A stretch of DNA of 64,000 nt from an uncultured Candidatus Melainabacteria bacterium (GTDB lineage Bacteria > Cyanobacteriota > Vampirovibrionia > Gastranaerophilales > Gastranaerophilaceae): contig CAKVIC010000009.1 in assembly GCA_934754655.1 (NCBI GenBank), positions 1-64,000 of the forward strand, written 5' to 3'. Each line of letters starts with the position of its first letter. Position 1 is the stretch's first letter. Position numbers and translations under genes: made by a program. Positions 40,377-50,198 of this stretch are shown here, in pieces. The notes below the pieces were generated by a model. The model was not told the DNA's origin, ran no database searches, and saw nothing but the letters and a program-made list of their open reading frames with translations.

Positions 40377-42950
40377 TTAATACCAGTTATCAGTTATAAT
40401 ATTGCTTAAGACATATTGCATTTTTGCTTGTAATTCTTGAGCAGGAATGTATATAACAGTATTATTACGGTCTTTTTCCATTGCTCCAATTACAATTTGG
40501 TTACCACCAGTTGTTTCAACGACATTACTTACATTTTCATATAAATTGTCGCCCCCTTTGCTTGACAAGCCACATTTTATAAATTTTTGATAAGGTTCAG
40601 TTCCATGTCCATAAGTTGTATTATTACCAGTATTTTTAGTCGCACCTGCTTGTGTTGGAAAATCTTTAAATTTTATTGCTGTTTCTACTAATTTACCAAA
40701 ATATGTTGCAGTACAATCTATTGCTTCATTAATTTCTCCATCGGTCCAACCATCGGCAATCAAAGTAGCTCTAGATTTTTCTAACGCAGCTTCAACTACT
40801 GATACAACACCAGTTCTAACACCTCCTGCTGAGTTTCTCTTGATACTTGCTTGTATTGCATTTGGTATAGTACTTCCTAAGATACTTGATAAATTTGATT
40901 TCATCGTATTTTTATTACGTCCGCCTTCCGTTTGATATGGCATCATAATAGTTTCATCAATTGAACGGTATTTTGGATTTACGTATATAGTTTTAGTTGA
41001 AACAATATTACCATTGCTATCTACGCAATTAATATTAAAATCAAAATGTGTGTTAATATCTTCTGCAAATATAATTTTATCATTTAATATACTAACAAGA
41101 TTAGAATGTTTGCTTGGTGAAATATCTGTTAATGTAAAATTATAGCCTTGAGATTTTAAGTCTGAGTAATTTTGACAAAAAGTATATGATGTTCCCATAG
41201 GGTTTATTCCATTTATAATAGTTGAATTCCAATCAATTTTTTTATCAGCTTCTTTTTGTGGATCAGGCTTAATAAAAATAGTCATTGTTTGTGTTATTTT
41301 TGTAGTGTTACCGTTAGCATCCGTTGATGTTGCTTCAACTGTGATTGGATATGAACCAGCATCTTTTCCAATAGCGTTAATGTATAATTTACCATTTTTC
41401 ATCGTAATTAAACCGTTATTGTCACCAATGTATTTTATGCTATTGCTATTATTGTCATTGGTCCAAGTGTAAGCATCATTTATAGTTTTTGCTTCTCCAG
41501 AATTTAACATGAAATTAGTCGCTTTAAAGTTTACGACATTAGTGTTAACCGGATTATCCTCAATACGTGTAGCGCTTTCTTTGACAACTAATTTAATATT
41601 AATTGTTTTAGTTTCAATAGGAGTTGATTCACCGGGGTTGCAACATTTAACAGTGACAGGAATGGTATGTGTTCCTGCATTTAAAGCTGTCGCATTAACA
41701 GTTAATTTTCCACCACTAAATTTTATAACTTCGTCAGAATATCCGCCTCCAACATTAATATAGTTATCTTTTGCATCATCAGCCCAAGAGTATACATTAT
41801 TAAATGTTTGGTTTGCTTGAGAAACTGTAAAAGAAGTTTTTTTGAAAGAAACAAAACCTAAATCTGTTCCAGACGGTAATGGTTTGCTATAACTACCATT
41901 TCCTGGCAAAGTCGGATTTATTAAAATGCCACTGCCAGTGCCAGTGCCAGTGCCAGTGCCAGTGCCAGTGCCACCACTATTATTGCCTGCTTTAATTTCA
42001 GCAATCATATCTTTGCATTCTTGAGAATTCTCAAAATTGCGAGCTTCTGCCATTAATTCAGCATAAGTTTTTCTTTCAGAATTGCTACATAATCTATCAG
42101 TAAATAATTTTTGGTATTTGTTTAAAATTTTGCTATATTTAGGGTCTGTAAGAACATAAGCGTTCCCGTCCTCATCATAAACTGTGTCATAAGAATCTCT
42201 GATAGCTGTAAGCGTAATATTGGCTTTTTGAATTGCGTTAAGCTCAATTCTAGCTCCGCTTTCACCAGTTTCAATAATTGTATCAACATAAGCTTTGATG
42301 GCTGTGCGAATTTGATTCTTTAAATCTTGTGGGTTTAATCTTTCTGTCGTATTTGATGCATCATAAATTATTTGAGAATAAACAGCAACAAGTTCTGGGT
42401 CATCAGCATAAGCGTATTTTCCTAAGCTTACTAAATCTTCATATTGTGAAGCTGTATTCAAAAATAACTCTTTTAAATATTCATTTACATATTTGTTTGC
42501 ATAAGTTTCATTGATTAATCTGTTTAAATTGTTTTCATTCATTAAACCTTGTAATTCTTCCGCAGTAGTACATTCACTCATTTTATCCAAAAGAGCATTT
42601 TTAACATCATTTGCAATATCTGCAGGTAAATTTTGTTGATTTAACCAATTTTTTACTTTATCAAACATTTCAATATATTTTTGCATAACTTCGGTTTCAT
42701 CTTTGTCCAAAGCCCCATAATTACTAACATTTGTGCCTCTTGCACAACCATTTCCTTTATTAATATCAAGGGTATCAAAAAAAGCATTAATTTCTGAAGC
42801 AGAAATTTTGCCATTATAATTTGTTTGTATAAACTGTGAAAATTCATTCTTAGTTACTGCGCTATCTTTATTTGTGTCAGCATCTTTAATCCATTTTGTA
42901 CCATAATTCGCTAAAAATTTCTTAATCTCGTTGATACCGTTTGAACTCAT
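40377..42950 (-). CDS. Large EF-hand and Ig-like repeat protein
   Basis: 857 aa. A textbook EF-hand loop lies at 25-36 (Asp25, Asn27, Asp29, Thr33, Glu36), followed by a helical region to about 330. Next is a GT dipeptide repeat linker, then two Ig-like beta-repeats of about 95 residues that begin VSFKKTSFTVS and VNFKATNFMLN and share a TW/SW-D core. A C-terminal domain of about 290 residues with no known match ends the protein. The layout is that of a surface or secreted protein, yet no signal peptide is seen at MSSNGINEIKKFL. SD AAAGGAGAACG supports this start. Function unknown. Confidence 0.75.
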   Translation of the reverse strand: MSSNGINEIKKFLANYGTKWIKDADTNKDSAVTKNEFSQFIQTNYNGKISASEINAFFDTLDINKGNGCARGTNVSNYGALDKDETEVMQKYIEMFDKVKNWLNQQNLPADIANDVKNALLDKMSECTTAEELQGLMNENNLNRLINETYANKYVNEYLKELFLNTASQYEDLVSLGKYAYADDPELVAVYSQIIYDASNTTERLNPQDLKNQIRTAIKAYVDTIIETGESGARIELNAIQKANITLTAIRDSYDTVYDEDGNAYVLTDPKYSKILNKYQKLFTDRLCSNSERKTYAELMAEARNFENSQECKDMIAEIKAGNNSGGTGTGTGTGTGTGSGILINPTLPGNGSYSKPLPSGTDLGFVSFKKTSFTVSQANQTFNNVYSWADDAKDNYINVGGGYSDEVIKFSGGKLTVNATALNAGTHTIPVTVKCCNPGESTPIETKTINIKLVVKESATRIEDNPVNTNVVNFKATNFMLNSGEAKTINDAYTWTNDNNSNSIKYIGDNNGLITMKNGKLYINAIGKDAGSYPITVEATSTDANGNTTKITQTMTIFIKPDPQKEADKKIDWNSTIINGINPMGTSYTFCQNYSDLKSQGYNFTLTDISPSKHSNLVSILNDKIIFAEDINTHFDFNINCVDSNGNIVSTKTIYVNPKYRSIDETIMMPYQTEGGRNKNTMKSNLSSILGSTIPNAIQASIKRNSAGGVRTGVVSVVEAALEKSRATLIADGWTDGEINEAIDCTATYFGKLVETAIKFKDFPTQAGATKNTGNNTTYGHGTEPYQKFIKCGLSSKGGDNLYENVSNVVETTGGNQIVIGAMEKDRNNTVIYIPAQELQAKMQYVLSNIITDNWY
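41935..41970. repeat. Hexanucleotide tandem repeat CCAGTG x6
   Basis: Six perfect units of CCAGTG on the plus strand, next to an imperfect seventh (CCACTG). On the minus strand they encode alternating Gly and Thr in the linker of the EF-hand/Ig-like protein. Unit length is a multiple of three, so slippage would change linker length without shifting the frame. Confidence 0.95.
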
Positions 42951-43123
42951 GTCGTTCTCCTTTTGCTTTTTTCCCTATGTATCATGTATATCGGCATTTT
43001 TTTGAGAAACTTTAGTGATTTTAAGTAAATTGTTACAAATATTTACATTTTGAATCCAGACGAAATCTGTTTAGATGTGGAATATATAGAAAATCTTATA
43101 TAAAATAATATAACTACGTTTTT

Positions 43124-43438
43124 TTAAAAGGTAAAATATCTATCAAAATCAACATCATCAAAATTTGATAGTAAATAAACTAATTCATCATCATCATCGA
43201 GACGTTGGTAATTATATTCGTCAAAAAGCCAATATTTAGGGTTGATTCCTTTTACTCGAACTACATCTTTGGCTTTTAATACATTTAATTTTTTCTTAAC
43301 GATATCAATAGGGATTCCGACTAATTTCGCAAGCTCAACCGCAGTAATACCTTCTTCATTACTGTATTTTTCTGGGGTAAGGAACATGAGTTCCAAACCA
43401 ATCATTTTTAATTCTTTGTCTTCTGTTGCTGAACTCAT
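43124..43438 (-). CDS. Small winged-helix-like protein
   Basis: 104 aa. Middle portion fits a helix-turn-helix: GITAVELAKLVGIPIDIVKKKLNVLKA (core ELAKLVGIPIDIVKKKL), followed by a wing-like strand (DVVRVKGINPKYWLFDEY). The C-terminus is strongly acidic (LDDDDELVYLL, FDDVDFDRYF). It resembles small transcription-regulator or MarR/ArsR-like folds. No SD is obvious. It is divergent from the MFS transporter gene at 43577 and may regulate it. Confidence 0.65.
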   Translation of the reverse strand: MSSATEDKELKMIGLELMFLTPEKYSNEEGITAVELAKLVGIPIDIVKKKLNVLKAKDVVRVKGINPKYWLFDEYNYQRLDDDDELVYLLSNFDDVDFDRYFTF

Positions 43439-43576
43439 ACAAATATTATAACTCGTTTTTATAAAATTTTATCATTTTTTTATATTAATTATAAAGAATT
43501 TAGAAAGTGAAATTCCTTTAAATTTATGTATAAAGGGTATTTGATTAATTTTCATGATTAAAATATAATTAAAATT

Positions 43577-44761
43577 ATGCTAGACTTGAAAAAATGCCAA
43601 AAAGAGGGAAATGCAATTAAATGGCTAAGTACAGCACATTTAACTTGCGATTTATATAATAGTTTTTTAAATCCTTTAATGCCTTTTATAGCTGCAAAAT
43701 TAGGATTTACAATGGCTATTGCAACAATAATTATGGGGATTTCTCATATATGCTCAAATTTGTTGCAACCAATTTTTGGTTTTTTTGCGGATAATATTTA
43801 TAAAAGATTTTTTATTTTTTGGGGTGTATTGTTATCATCAATTTTTATTCCACTAGCAATACTTGCACCAAATATATTTTTGCTAACAATGTTCATGGTT
43901 TTAGGCTCTCTCGGCGGTAGTTTATTTCATCCACAGGCTTTTGGGTTTATTAATTATTTTTCAAAAAGTTCGTGTGCTAATAATATGGGCTTATTTATAT
44001 GCTTTGGAGCGATTGGCTTTGCTTTGGGACCGTTAGTTGTTACTTTTATTATGCAATATGCTGGACTTGAAAAGATTATTTATACTTCTATATTTGGCTT
44101 AATTGTGACGGCTGTGATGTTTGTTTTTGTTCCTAAGCTTTCTAATATTCCAAGAAAGCCTGAACCGCATAAAAAATTTTTAGCTTCATTAAAAGAATTG
44201 TTATCTAATAAACAAATTGATATCTTAATAGTTATTGCCACAATGAAAGCTTTAATTACAATGAGTTTTAATATTTTATTGCCATTTTTATGGAAAGAAA
44301 TGGGGCATTCACCTTTTTATATCGGTTGTGCTTTATTTTTATTTATATTTGTTGGTTCTATTTCTTCATACATTAGTCCACATGTTGAACGTAAATATGG
44401 CGCAGCTCCCGTAATTTATTTTTCTATGCTTACTACATTACCTTTAGTAGCATTGTTTTGTATATTTTTGGATAAACCTGTTATATCTTTAATAATATAC
44501 GCAATAACAGGTTTTACAACAAATTTTGCTCAACCGGTAATTGTAGTTTTAGCTCAAGATACTTTACCTAAATACAAAAGTTTGGTTTCTGGTTTTATGA
44601 ATGGTTTTTGTTGGGGAATTGTTGCAGTAACTCTATCTTTCATCGGAGCTGTTGCTCAAAAAATAGGTATAATCAATGTTTTATTAATACTTTCAACAAT
44701 TCCTGCAATTTGTTCGTTTTTTGTTAAATATTTGAATTTTTCAACAAAAAGTGCTGAATAA
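43577..44761 (+). CDS. MFS transporter, fosmidomycin-resistance-like
   Basis: 394 aa, about 12 membrane helices in two six-helix halves. Features that fit the Fsr subgroup of major facilitator proteins: STAHLTCDLYNSFLNPLMPF at the first helix, GDFADN-type loop reading FGFFADNIYKRF, and GSLGGSLFHPQAFGF in helix 4 to 5. Substrate is unknown; drugs or small metabolites are likely. Divergent from the small winged-helix gene. Confidence 0.85.
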   Translation: MLDLKKCQKEGNAIKWLSTAHLTCDLYNSFLNPLMPFIAAKLGFTMAIATIIMGISHICSNLLQPIFGFFADNIYKRFFIFWGVLLSSIFIPLAILAPNIFLLTMFMVLGSLGGSLFHPQAFGFINYFSKSSCANNMGLFICFGAIGFALGPLVVTFIMQYAGLEKIIYTSIFGLIVTAVMFVFVPKLSNIPRKPEPHKKFLASLKELLSNKQIDILIVIATMKALITMSFNILLPFLWKEMGHSPFYIGCALFLFIFVGSISSYISPHVERKYGAAPVIYFSMLTTLPLVALFCIFLDKPVISLIIYAITGFTTNFAQPVIVVLAQDTLPKYKSLVSGFMNGFCWGIVAVTLSFIGAVAQKIGIINVLLILSTIPAICSFFVKYLNFSTKSAE

Positions 44762-44776
44762 ATTAAAAAAGATAAA

Positions 44777-45187
44777 TTATTTTATGTAGAAAAAATCTAA
44801 AGAAAGTGGATGTTGCATGTCGTTCATTGAAAAAACTTGCATTACATATCGTCCGCCTTCATAAAACGTAAAATAATCAGTATAATAATAACGCTCTTCT
44901 TTCATTAATCTTACATCTTTTGTTCTAACAACTTCATAGCCACCGGTTGAAGCTTTGTCAGTCATTTTAAAAACCTGTATCCTTATATAATCACAATCCA
45001 TGCGTTTTGGCGCAATAAATAAGTAATAAACGCGTTCACCTTTAGTAAAATTAATATCATCACATAAAGCATTTTCTTTTGTTATAGGTTGTTTATTAAA
45101 AAGAATTATACCTCTTTGATATACGCAACCGCACAGCAAGGATGCAAAAATACTAACTAAAAGAAATAACTTTAATATTTGTTTCAT
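44777..45187 (-). CDS. Small lipoprotein
   Basis: 136 aa. Signal peptide with lipobox LLCGC at the end of a hydrophobic stretch (residues 5-21), so lipidation on Cys21 is likely. The mature domain has a beta-rich pattern (RVYYLFIAPKRMDCDYIRIQ, RYYYTDYFTFYEGGRYVMQV) and one further cysteine pair. It overlaps the upstream TPR protein stop by one base and is surely cotranscribed with it. Function unknown. Confidence 0.78.
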   Translation of the reverse strand: MKQILKLFLLVSIFASLLCGCVYQRGIILFNKQPITKENALCDDINFTKGERVYYLFIAPKRMDCDYIRIQVFKMTDKASTGGYEVVRTKDVRLMKEERYYYTDYFTFYEGGRYVMQVFSMNDMQHPLSLDFFYIK

Positions 45188-47196
45188 TATCTATCTTCCA
45201 AAAGTTTAATTTTTTGGTTAACGATATTTAACATTCTTTCATCTTTTTCGATACCACTATATAAATAATAATATTCTAAAGCTTTATCTGTCATATCTTT
45301 TTGTTCATAAGCCATTGCTAAAGAATAATAAGCATAAGGGTATTCTGGCGATAATGAAATAACTTTTTCAAAGCATTTTATGCATTCATCATATTTTTTT
45401 TGATTTGCAAGAACAAGACCTTTGTTAAAATACGCTTCAACGCTATCAGAATCAAGGCTTAAAATTTTGTTATAAAAACTTAGGGCTTTATCATTGTAAC
45501 CTTGTAGTTTATAAATATTGGCGATTTTCATTAAAGTTGTTTTATCTGATGGAATATATATTACGGCTTTTGTGTAACAATCAATAGCTTCGTCATAATT
45601 TTGGCGAGCATAAGCGCTATCACCATTTTTTATTAAAACATCATAAGTTACAGCTTGTTCGTTTATTTGTGTTTTCTTTTCGACATTACAATTTTTATTT
45701 TCAGATTTTGCTAACAATTCTTTATTAGAACTTCTTAATCTTGCTAAATCATTTGCATAATCAGCATTTCCCGGTGCAAGTGATACCGCTTTTGAATAAG
45801 CTTCATAAGCAACTTCTGTGCAACCCATTTTTTCATTGGCTTTTGCATAGCCATAATAAGCAACAGGTTCTTTGTTATTCATATTTATAGCATCTTCAAA
45901 ATATAAAATAGCTTGACCATAATCTTCTTTTTCATATAAATCATAGCCATAAGCTAGTGTTGCAGACATTAAATTCTTTTCAATTCTTTCATTAGGTTGT
46001 TTTTCTAAAATTGATTTATAAAGTTCAATAGCTGCAATATAATTATTCATTGCATGTAAAGTTAAGGCTTTATTGGCAAGGAGTTCAATATTATCCGGTT
46101 CTGATTTTAAAGCGAAATTATAGAATTTTAGAGCGTTTACATAGTCGCGTTTTCTATGATAAGCGTAGGCTAATTCTTTTTTAGTTTCAATGTCAGAAGT
46201 ATCCTTAGAATAAGATTTTTCTAAATTAAATAGTGCTAAATCCCAATTATCTAGTTTTTTATAAACCAATCCTAAGTTTTTATACGCATCTGCATCTTCA
46301 GGGAAAGCTTTTAAATATTCTTTGTATTGTTCAATAGCATCATCATATTTCCCCATATTGCCTAATAAATTTGCGTAATCAAATTTAAGCTCTACAAGTT
46401 TTGGATTTAAATAGAAAGCTTTTCTAAAATTGTCGAGAGCTTTTTCGTTTTCACCAATATTTTGATATGAAAGTGCGAGAATGCCTATAATTGAAGTATT
46501 GTCATTGTCATTTTGTAAAGCTTTTTCTAGCATTGTTGTCGCCGCAGAATATTGTTTTGTGTCAAACAAAGCGATACCATATTTTTTATATTCACTAAAT
46601 GCTGAAGGAAATTTTTTGTATATAGTTGAATAAATTTCGCATGCTTTTTCTGGCTGTTTCGACAGATAATAAACATTAGCAAGGTTTTCATTTGCTTCTA
46701 TATGGTCAGGATAAGCATTTAAAAAATCTTGATAATATTCAATTGCGTTATCGTAATTTTTTCTAAAATATTCAATGTTTGCTAAATTTAAATAATTATA
46801 TTTATATTCAGGATAGATAGATTGGGCTTGGTTAAAAGAATTGAAAGCATTTTCATAATCGCCTAATGTTTGTAAAATGTTTCCCATGCTAATATAAATA
46901 AAGGCATCGTTAGGTCTTAAGTGAACAGCCTTTTTGTATGCAGATAATGCTTGTTCATATTCTCCGATATCAGAATAAAGTCCTGCCATTTTTGTATAAA
47001 GCATGGCATCTTCGCCGTTTATATCAATAGCTTTTTGAATAGCTTCAATTGCAGATTTATAATCGTTTTTATATTCATAAGCACATGCCTGTTGATAAAG
47101 AGCATGAGCCTCTTTTGACATCTTAGCCTCTACGTTTGGCTGTAATGCTAATGTGCATATTAAAAACAACAATACATTTATTTTTTTTAAGTTCAT
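45187..47196 (-). CDS. Secreted/periplasmic TPR protein
   Basis: 669 aa. Signal peptide MNLKKINVLLFLICTLA.. with cleavage after about residue 24 (VEAK). Almost the entire remainder is TPR repeats of 34 residues, about 16 by eye (for example PNDAFIYISMGNILQTLGDY, PDHIEANENLANVYYLSKQP). TPR superhelices bind other proteins; a scaffold for an envelope complex is plausible. A charged linker at about 485-515 separates two repeat groups. It lies 61 bp downstream of nuoN and precedes the lipoprotein gene. Confidence 0.88.
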   Translation of the reverse strand: MNLKKINVLLFLICTLALQPNVEAKMSKEAHALYQQACAYEYKNDYKSAIEAIQKAIDINGEDAMLYTKMAGLYSDIGEYEQALSAYKKAVHLRPNDAFIYISMGNILQTLGDYENAFNSFNQAQSIYPEYKYNYLNLANIEYFRKNYDNAIEYYQDFLNAYPDHIEANENLANVYYLSKQPEKACEIYSTIYKKFPSAFSEYKKYGIALFDTKQYSAATTMLEKALQNDNDNTSIIGILALSYQNIGENEKALDNFRKAFYLNPKLVELKFDYANLLGNMGKYDDAIEQYKEYLKAFPEDADAYKNLGLVYKKLDNWDLALFNLEKSYSKDTSDIETKKELAYAYHRKRDYVNALKFYNFALKSEPDNIELLANKALTLHAMNNYIAAIELYKSILEKQPNERIEKNLMSATLAYGYDLYEKEDYGQAILYFEDAINMNNKEPVAYYGYAKANEKMGCTEVAYEAYSKAVSLAPGNADYANDLARLRSSNKELLAKSENKNCNVEKKTQINEQAVTYDVLIKNGDSAYARQNYDEAIDCYTKAVIYIPSDKTTLMKIANIYKLQGYNDKALSFYNKILSLDSDSVEAYFNKGLVLANQKKYDECIKCFEKVISLSPEYPYAYYSLAMAYEQKDMTDKALEYYYLYSGIEKDERMLNIVNQKIKLLEDR

Positions 47197-47257
47197 TTCT
47201 TTCAGCCCTCAATATAATTTTATCAGAAAAAAACTCTTTTAACATATTTTAGATTAT

Positions 47258-48694
47258 TTAAATATTATATGCAATAATTTTACAAAGTTCAATTAATTTT
47301 TCTGGAAAAATTCCTAAAAAAACTGTTATAAATGTTGTTATATATAATACTAAATTTTGTGTGAACAATGATTTTAAAGGTTTAATATTTAAATTTTTAT
47401 CATCATACGCAAACAAAGGTATTATGATTTTTAAATAATAATACAAAGCAACAACCATTAACAATAACAAAATCATTAAGAATGGAACAAAAATCAAACC
47501 TGAATTTGCAATTGCTGTGAATAAATAAATTTTCGCAATAAATCCTGAAGTTATTGGAAAACCTGCAAGAGCAATTACTAAAATGACATAGCATAAAGAG
47601 ATTGAATGGTTTTTGTGGAATAAGCATTTGAAATCATTAATATTAAATCCAGTGTTATTTGCTTCTGCAATGTTAAGGTATGAAAATGCGCCAATATTAA
47701 TGATTACATAAGTTATTAAATAAAAAATTACGGTTGAAAGATTATAAACACTAACTAAACTTGCCGCAAACAAAATATATGATGCGTTTGCAGAAGATGA
47801 GCAGGCAAAAATTGCTTTCACATTTTTTTCTTTTATAGCATAAGTGTTTGCCCAAAATCCAGTAATCAAAGAGATAATAATTATGACAAAACTTAATTCA
47901 AAACTCGTACCTAAACTGAAAACGAGTAATCTGCATAAAATTCCAAACATTGCAAGTTTTGGAATTGTTGATAAAAATGCAAGTATTGAAGTTTCGCAGC
48001 CTTTATAAACATCAATGATCCAATTCGCAAACGGAAATATTGCAAGTTTAGAAATTAGACCTAAGACTATCATTAATCCAGAAAATGTTAATAATAAAGA
48101 TGGGTTTATATTCGTCACGTATTCATATATTTCATTTAAATTTATACTTGAAGTTAATCCGTATAAGTAAGAAACTCCAAATAAGAAAACACCGGTAGAA
48201 ACAGCATTTGTGATTAAATATTTAAAAGCAGCTTCTTTTGAGTAGTATTCGTTTTTTGTCGCGATTAAAAAGTAGGTTGGTATTGATAACATTTCAATTG
48301 ATATGAATAAAGTTAAAAAATCATTAGAAGATACAATAAACATTGCACCTAAAATTGCTGTTAATAAAACAGCATGAAAAGTATAAGCATTTTGTTTTAA
48401 GCTTTCTACTAAATTTTTTGTGAGTATTGCGACAAAAAATCCGCATAATAATATCATAAAATGAAATAATAAGGTGTAACTATCAGACATTAAAGCTCCA
48501 CGTAAACCAAAATATTGTGGTTCTGTTTGGACTGTTGATAATAAAAATATTGATAATGTGATTCCAATAACAGACATTAAACGTGCATATCTATAATGTT
48601 TTGGAGATAGAATCATAGATAATACTAAATGTAGTAGTATAAATGTTATTAAACACGCTTGTGGCAATAAAATATTAAAAAAATCATTTATCAT
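47258..48694 (-). CDS. nuoN: NADH-quinone oxidoreductase subunit N
   Basis: 478 aa, about 14 membrane helices, antiporter-like (Mrp/NuoLMN) subunit of complex I. Conserved features include FIVSSNDFLTLFISIEMLSI in the core with the key Glu, LLIVLGLISKLAIFPFANW with the helix-breaking Lys, and FPITSGFIAKIYLF. Last of the nuo operon. The N subunit sits next to the quinone module. Confidence 0.93.
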   Translation of the reverse strand: MINDFFNILLPQACLITFILLHLVLSMILSPKHYRYARLMSVIGITLSIFLLSTVQTEPQYFGLRGALMSDSYTLLFHFMILLCGFFVAILTKNLVESLKQNAYTFHAVLLTAILGAMFIVSSNDFLTLFISIEMLSIPTYFLIATKNEYYSKEAAFKYLITNAVSTGVFLFGVSYLYGLTSSINLNEIYEYVTNINPSLLLTFSGLMIVLGLISKLAIFPFANWIIDVYKGCETSILAFLSTIPKLAMFGILCRLLVFSLGTSFELSFVIIIISLITGFWANTYAIKEKNVKAIFACSSSANASYILFAASLVSVYNLSTVIFYLITYVIINIGAFSYLNIAEANNTGFNINDFKCLFHKNHSISLCYVILVIALAGFPITSGFIAKIYLFTAIANSGLIFVPFLMILLLLMVVALYYYLKIIIPLFAYDDKNLNIKPLKSLFTQNLVLYITTFITVFLGIFPEKLIELCKIIAYNI

Positions 48695-48704
48695 AAAATT
48701 TTCC

Positions 48705-50198
48705 TTAAAAATTAACCATATTTAAAATTGTATTTGGGAATAGTCCAAATAAAACAAGTCCAAATGTAATCATCGCAAGTATTATAAATTCATGCATTGA
48801 AATATCATTGATGTTTTCAAATTTTTCTCCTTGTTCTCCCATAAATGCCGAATGTAAAAATTTGAGCATGTAGCAAGAGCTTAAAATTAATAATGGTAAT
48901 GAAAATACTGCTGCAAATTTCAATACTTCGCTCATTTCAGAGGTCATAGCAGCAATTATAGTTAAAATTTCACTTATAAAAGGTGCAAATGCCGGAATTC
49001 CAATTGAGGCAAGCACGATAATTGTTGCAAAACCAAATAATCTTGGTAAATTTTTAGCAATTCCGCCTATTGAATTTATATCACGAGTTTTGCATCTTAA
49101 ATATACTATACCGCATATTTCAAATAGCCCTGCTGTTATTAAGGCATGAGCGACGATGTGAAATATAGAAGCTTCTATACCAATAGAATTGCAAGCACAT
49201 AAACCTAATAAAATTAAGCCCATATTTGAAATACTTGAGTAAGCAACAATTCGTTTTATATCAGTTTGTGCAAAAGCAACAAAGGCTGTGAATATAATAT
49301 TAATCAATGCAAATATCACAAGATAAGGTACAAGAATTTCAAAAGAATCTTTTAATATTATAAAATTGTACATAAATAAGCCATAGGCACCGGTTTTAAG
49401 TAAAATTCCTGCAAGAATAATACTAATAGGAGTCGGAGCTTCTGTATGTGCATCAGGTAACCAAGTATGTAAAGGTACAATAGGAAGTTTAACTCCAAAA
49501 CCTAATACGAAACATATTGAAATTAAAATTTGTATACTTAGTGGAATGTTAGAAACATTTAAGTCTGAATATTTTGCGGTTAAAATTCCTGTTGAAACAT
49601 AGTTGAAATAATGTAGTAAAAGCATGCCAAGCAACATAAACATGCTTCCTGCAAAAGTAAATATAACAAATTTCATTGCCGCGTTTTTTGCGCCACTAGT
49701 TTTACTAGAGGAAATACTACCCCAATCATTTCCGATTAAGAAATAAGCAGGAATAAGTTCTAATTCCCAAAACATAAAGAATACAAACATATCATTTGCT
49801 GTAAAAATACCTAAAATAGCTGATTGTAAAAGCAAAAGCATTGAATAATAAAATTTGTGATTTTTTCTTATATGAAGTTTACTTGCAAAAGCTGCAATTA
49901 AAAATATAAAAGCTGTTAGAATTACTAAAATCATTCTTATGCTGTCTATTTCAAATAAAAATCGAACACCGATTGATTGAATCCAGTCAAGTCCGCAAAT
50001 ACTGAGGTTTGCTTCATAAGGGTTCGCAGGGCTAAAAAATAAATAAAGTAATATTGTATAAACAAATTCTGCACCAAAGATACTTTTTGCAAATCGTCTT
50101 ATTAGAATTTCATTATTCGTAAATAAGGGTGATAATAAAAATAACGAAGTTATCAACGGAAAAAATATTAAAAAAGGTATTGATAATAATATATCCAT
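48705..50198 (-). CDS. nuoM: NADH-quinone oxidoreductase subunit M
   Basis: 497 aa, about 14 helices, second antiporter-like subunit. MFWELELIPAYFLIG holds the conserved Glu, and GVKLPIVPLHTWLPDAHTEAP holds the Lys and the PLHTWLPDAH signature of the family. It begins one base after the nuoL stop. Proton translocation is expected if the complex is active. Confidence 0.95.
   Translation of the reverse strand: MDILLSIPFLIFFPLITSLFLLSPLFTNNEILIRRFAKSIFGAEFVYTILLYLFFSPANPYEANLSICGLDWIQSIGVRFLFEIDSIRMILVILTAFIFLIAAFASKLHIRKNHKFYYSMLLLLQSAILGIFTANDMFVFFMFWELELIPAYFLIGNDWGSISSSKTSGAKNAAMKFVIFTFAGSMFMLLGMLLLHYFNYVSTGILTAKYSDLNVSNIPLSIQILISICFVLGFGVKLPIVPLHTWLPDAHTEAPTPISIILAGILLKTGAYGLFMYNFIILKDSFEILVPYLVIFALINIIFTAFVAFAQTDIKRIVAYSSISNMGLILLGLCACNSIGIEASIFHIVAHALITAGLFEICGIVYLRCKTRDINSIGGIAKNLPRLFGFATIIVLASIGIPAFAPFISEILTIIAAMTSEMSEVLKFAAVFSLPLLILSSCYMLKFLHSAFMGEQGEKFENINDISMHEFIILAMITFGLVLFGLFPNTILNMVNF

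Noticed and set aside
41935..41970. Hexamer repeat as an on/off phase-variation switch
   Set aside because: Unit length is a multiple of three, so changes alter linker length but not the reading frame.
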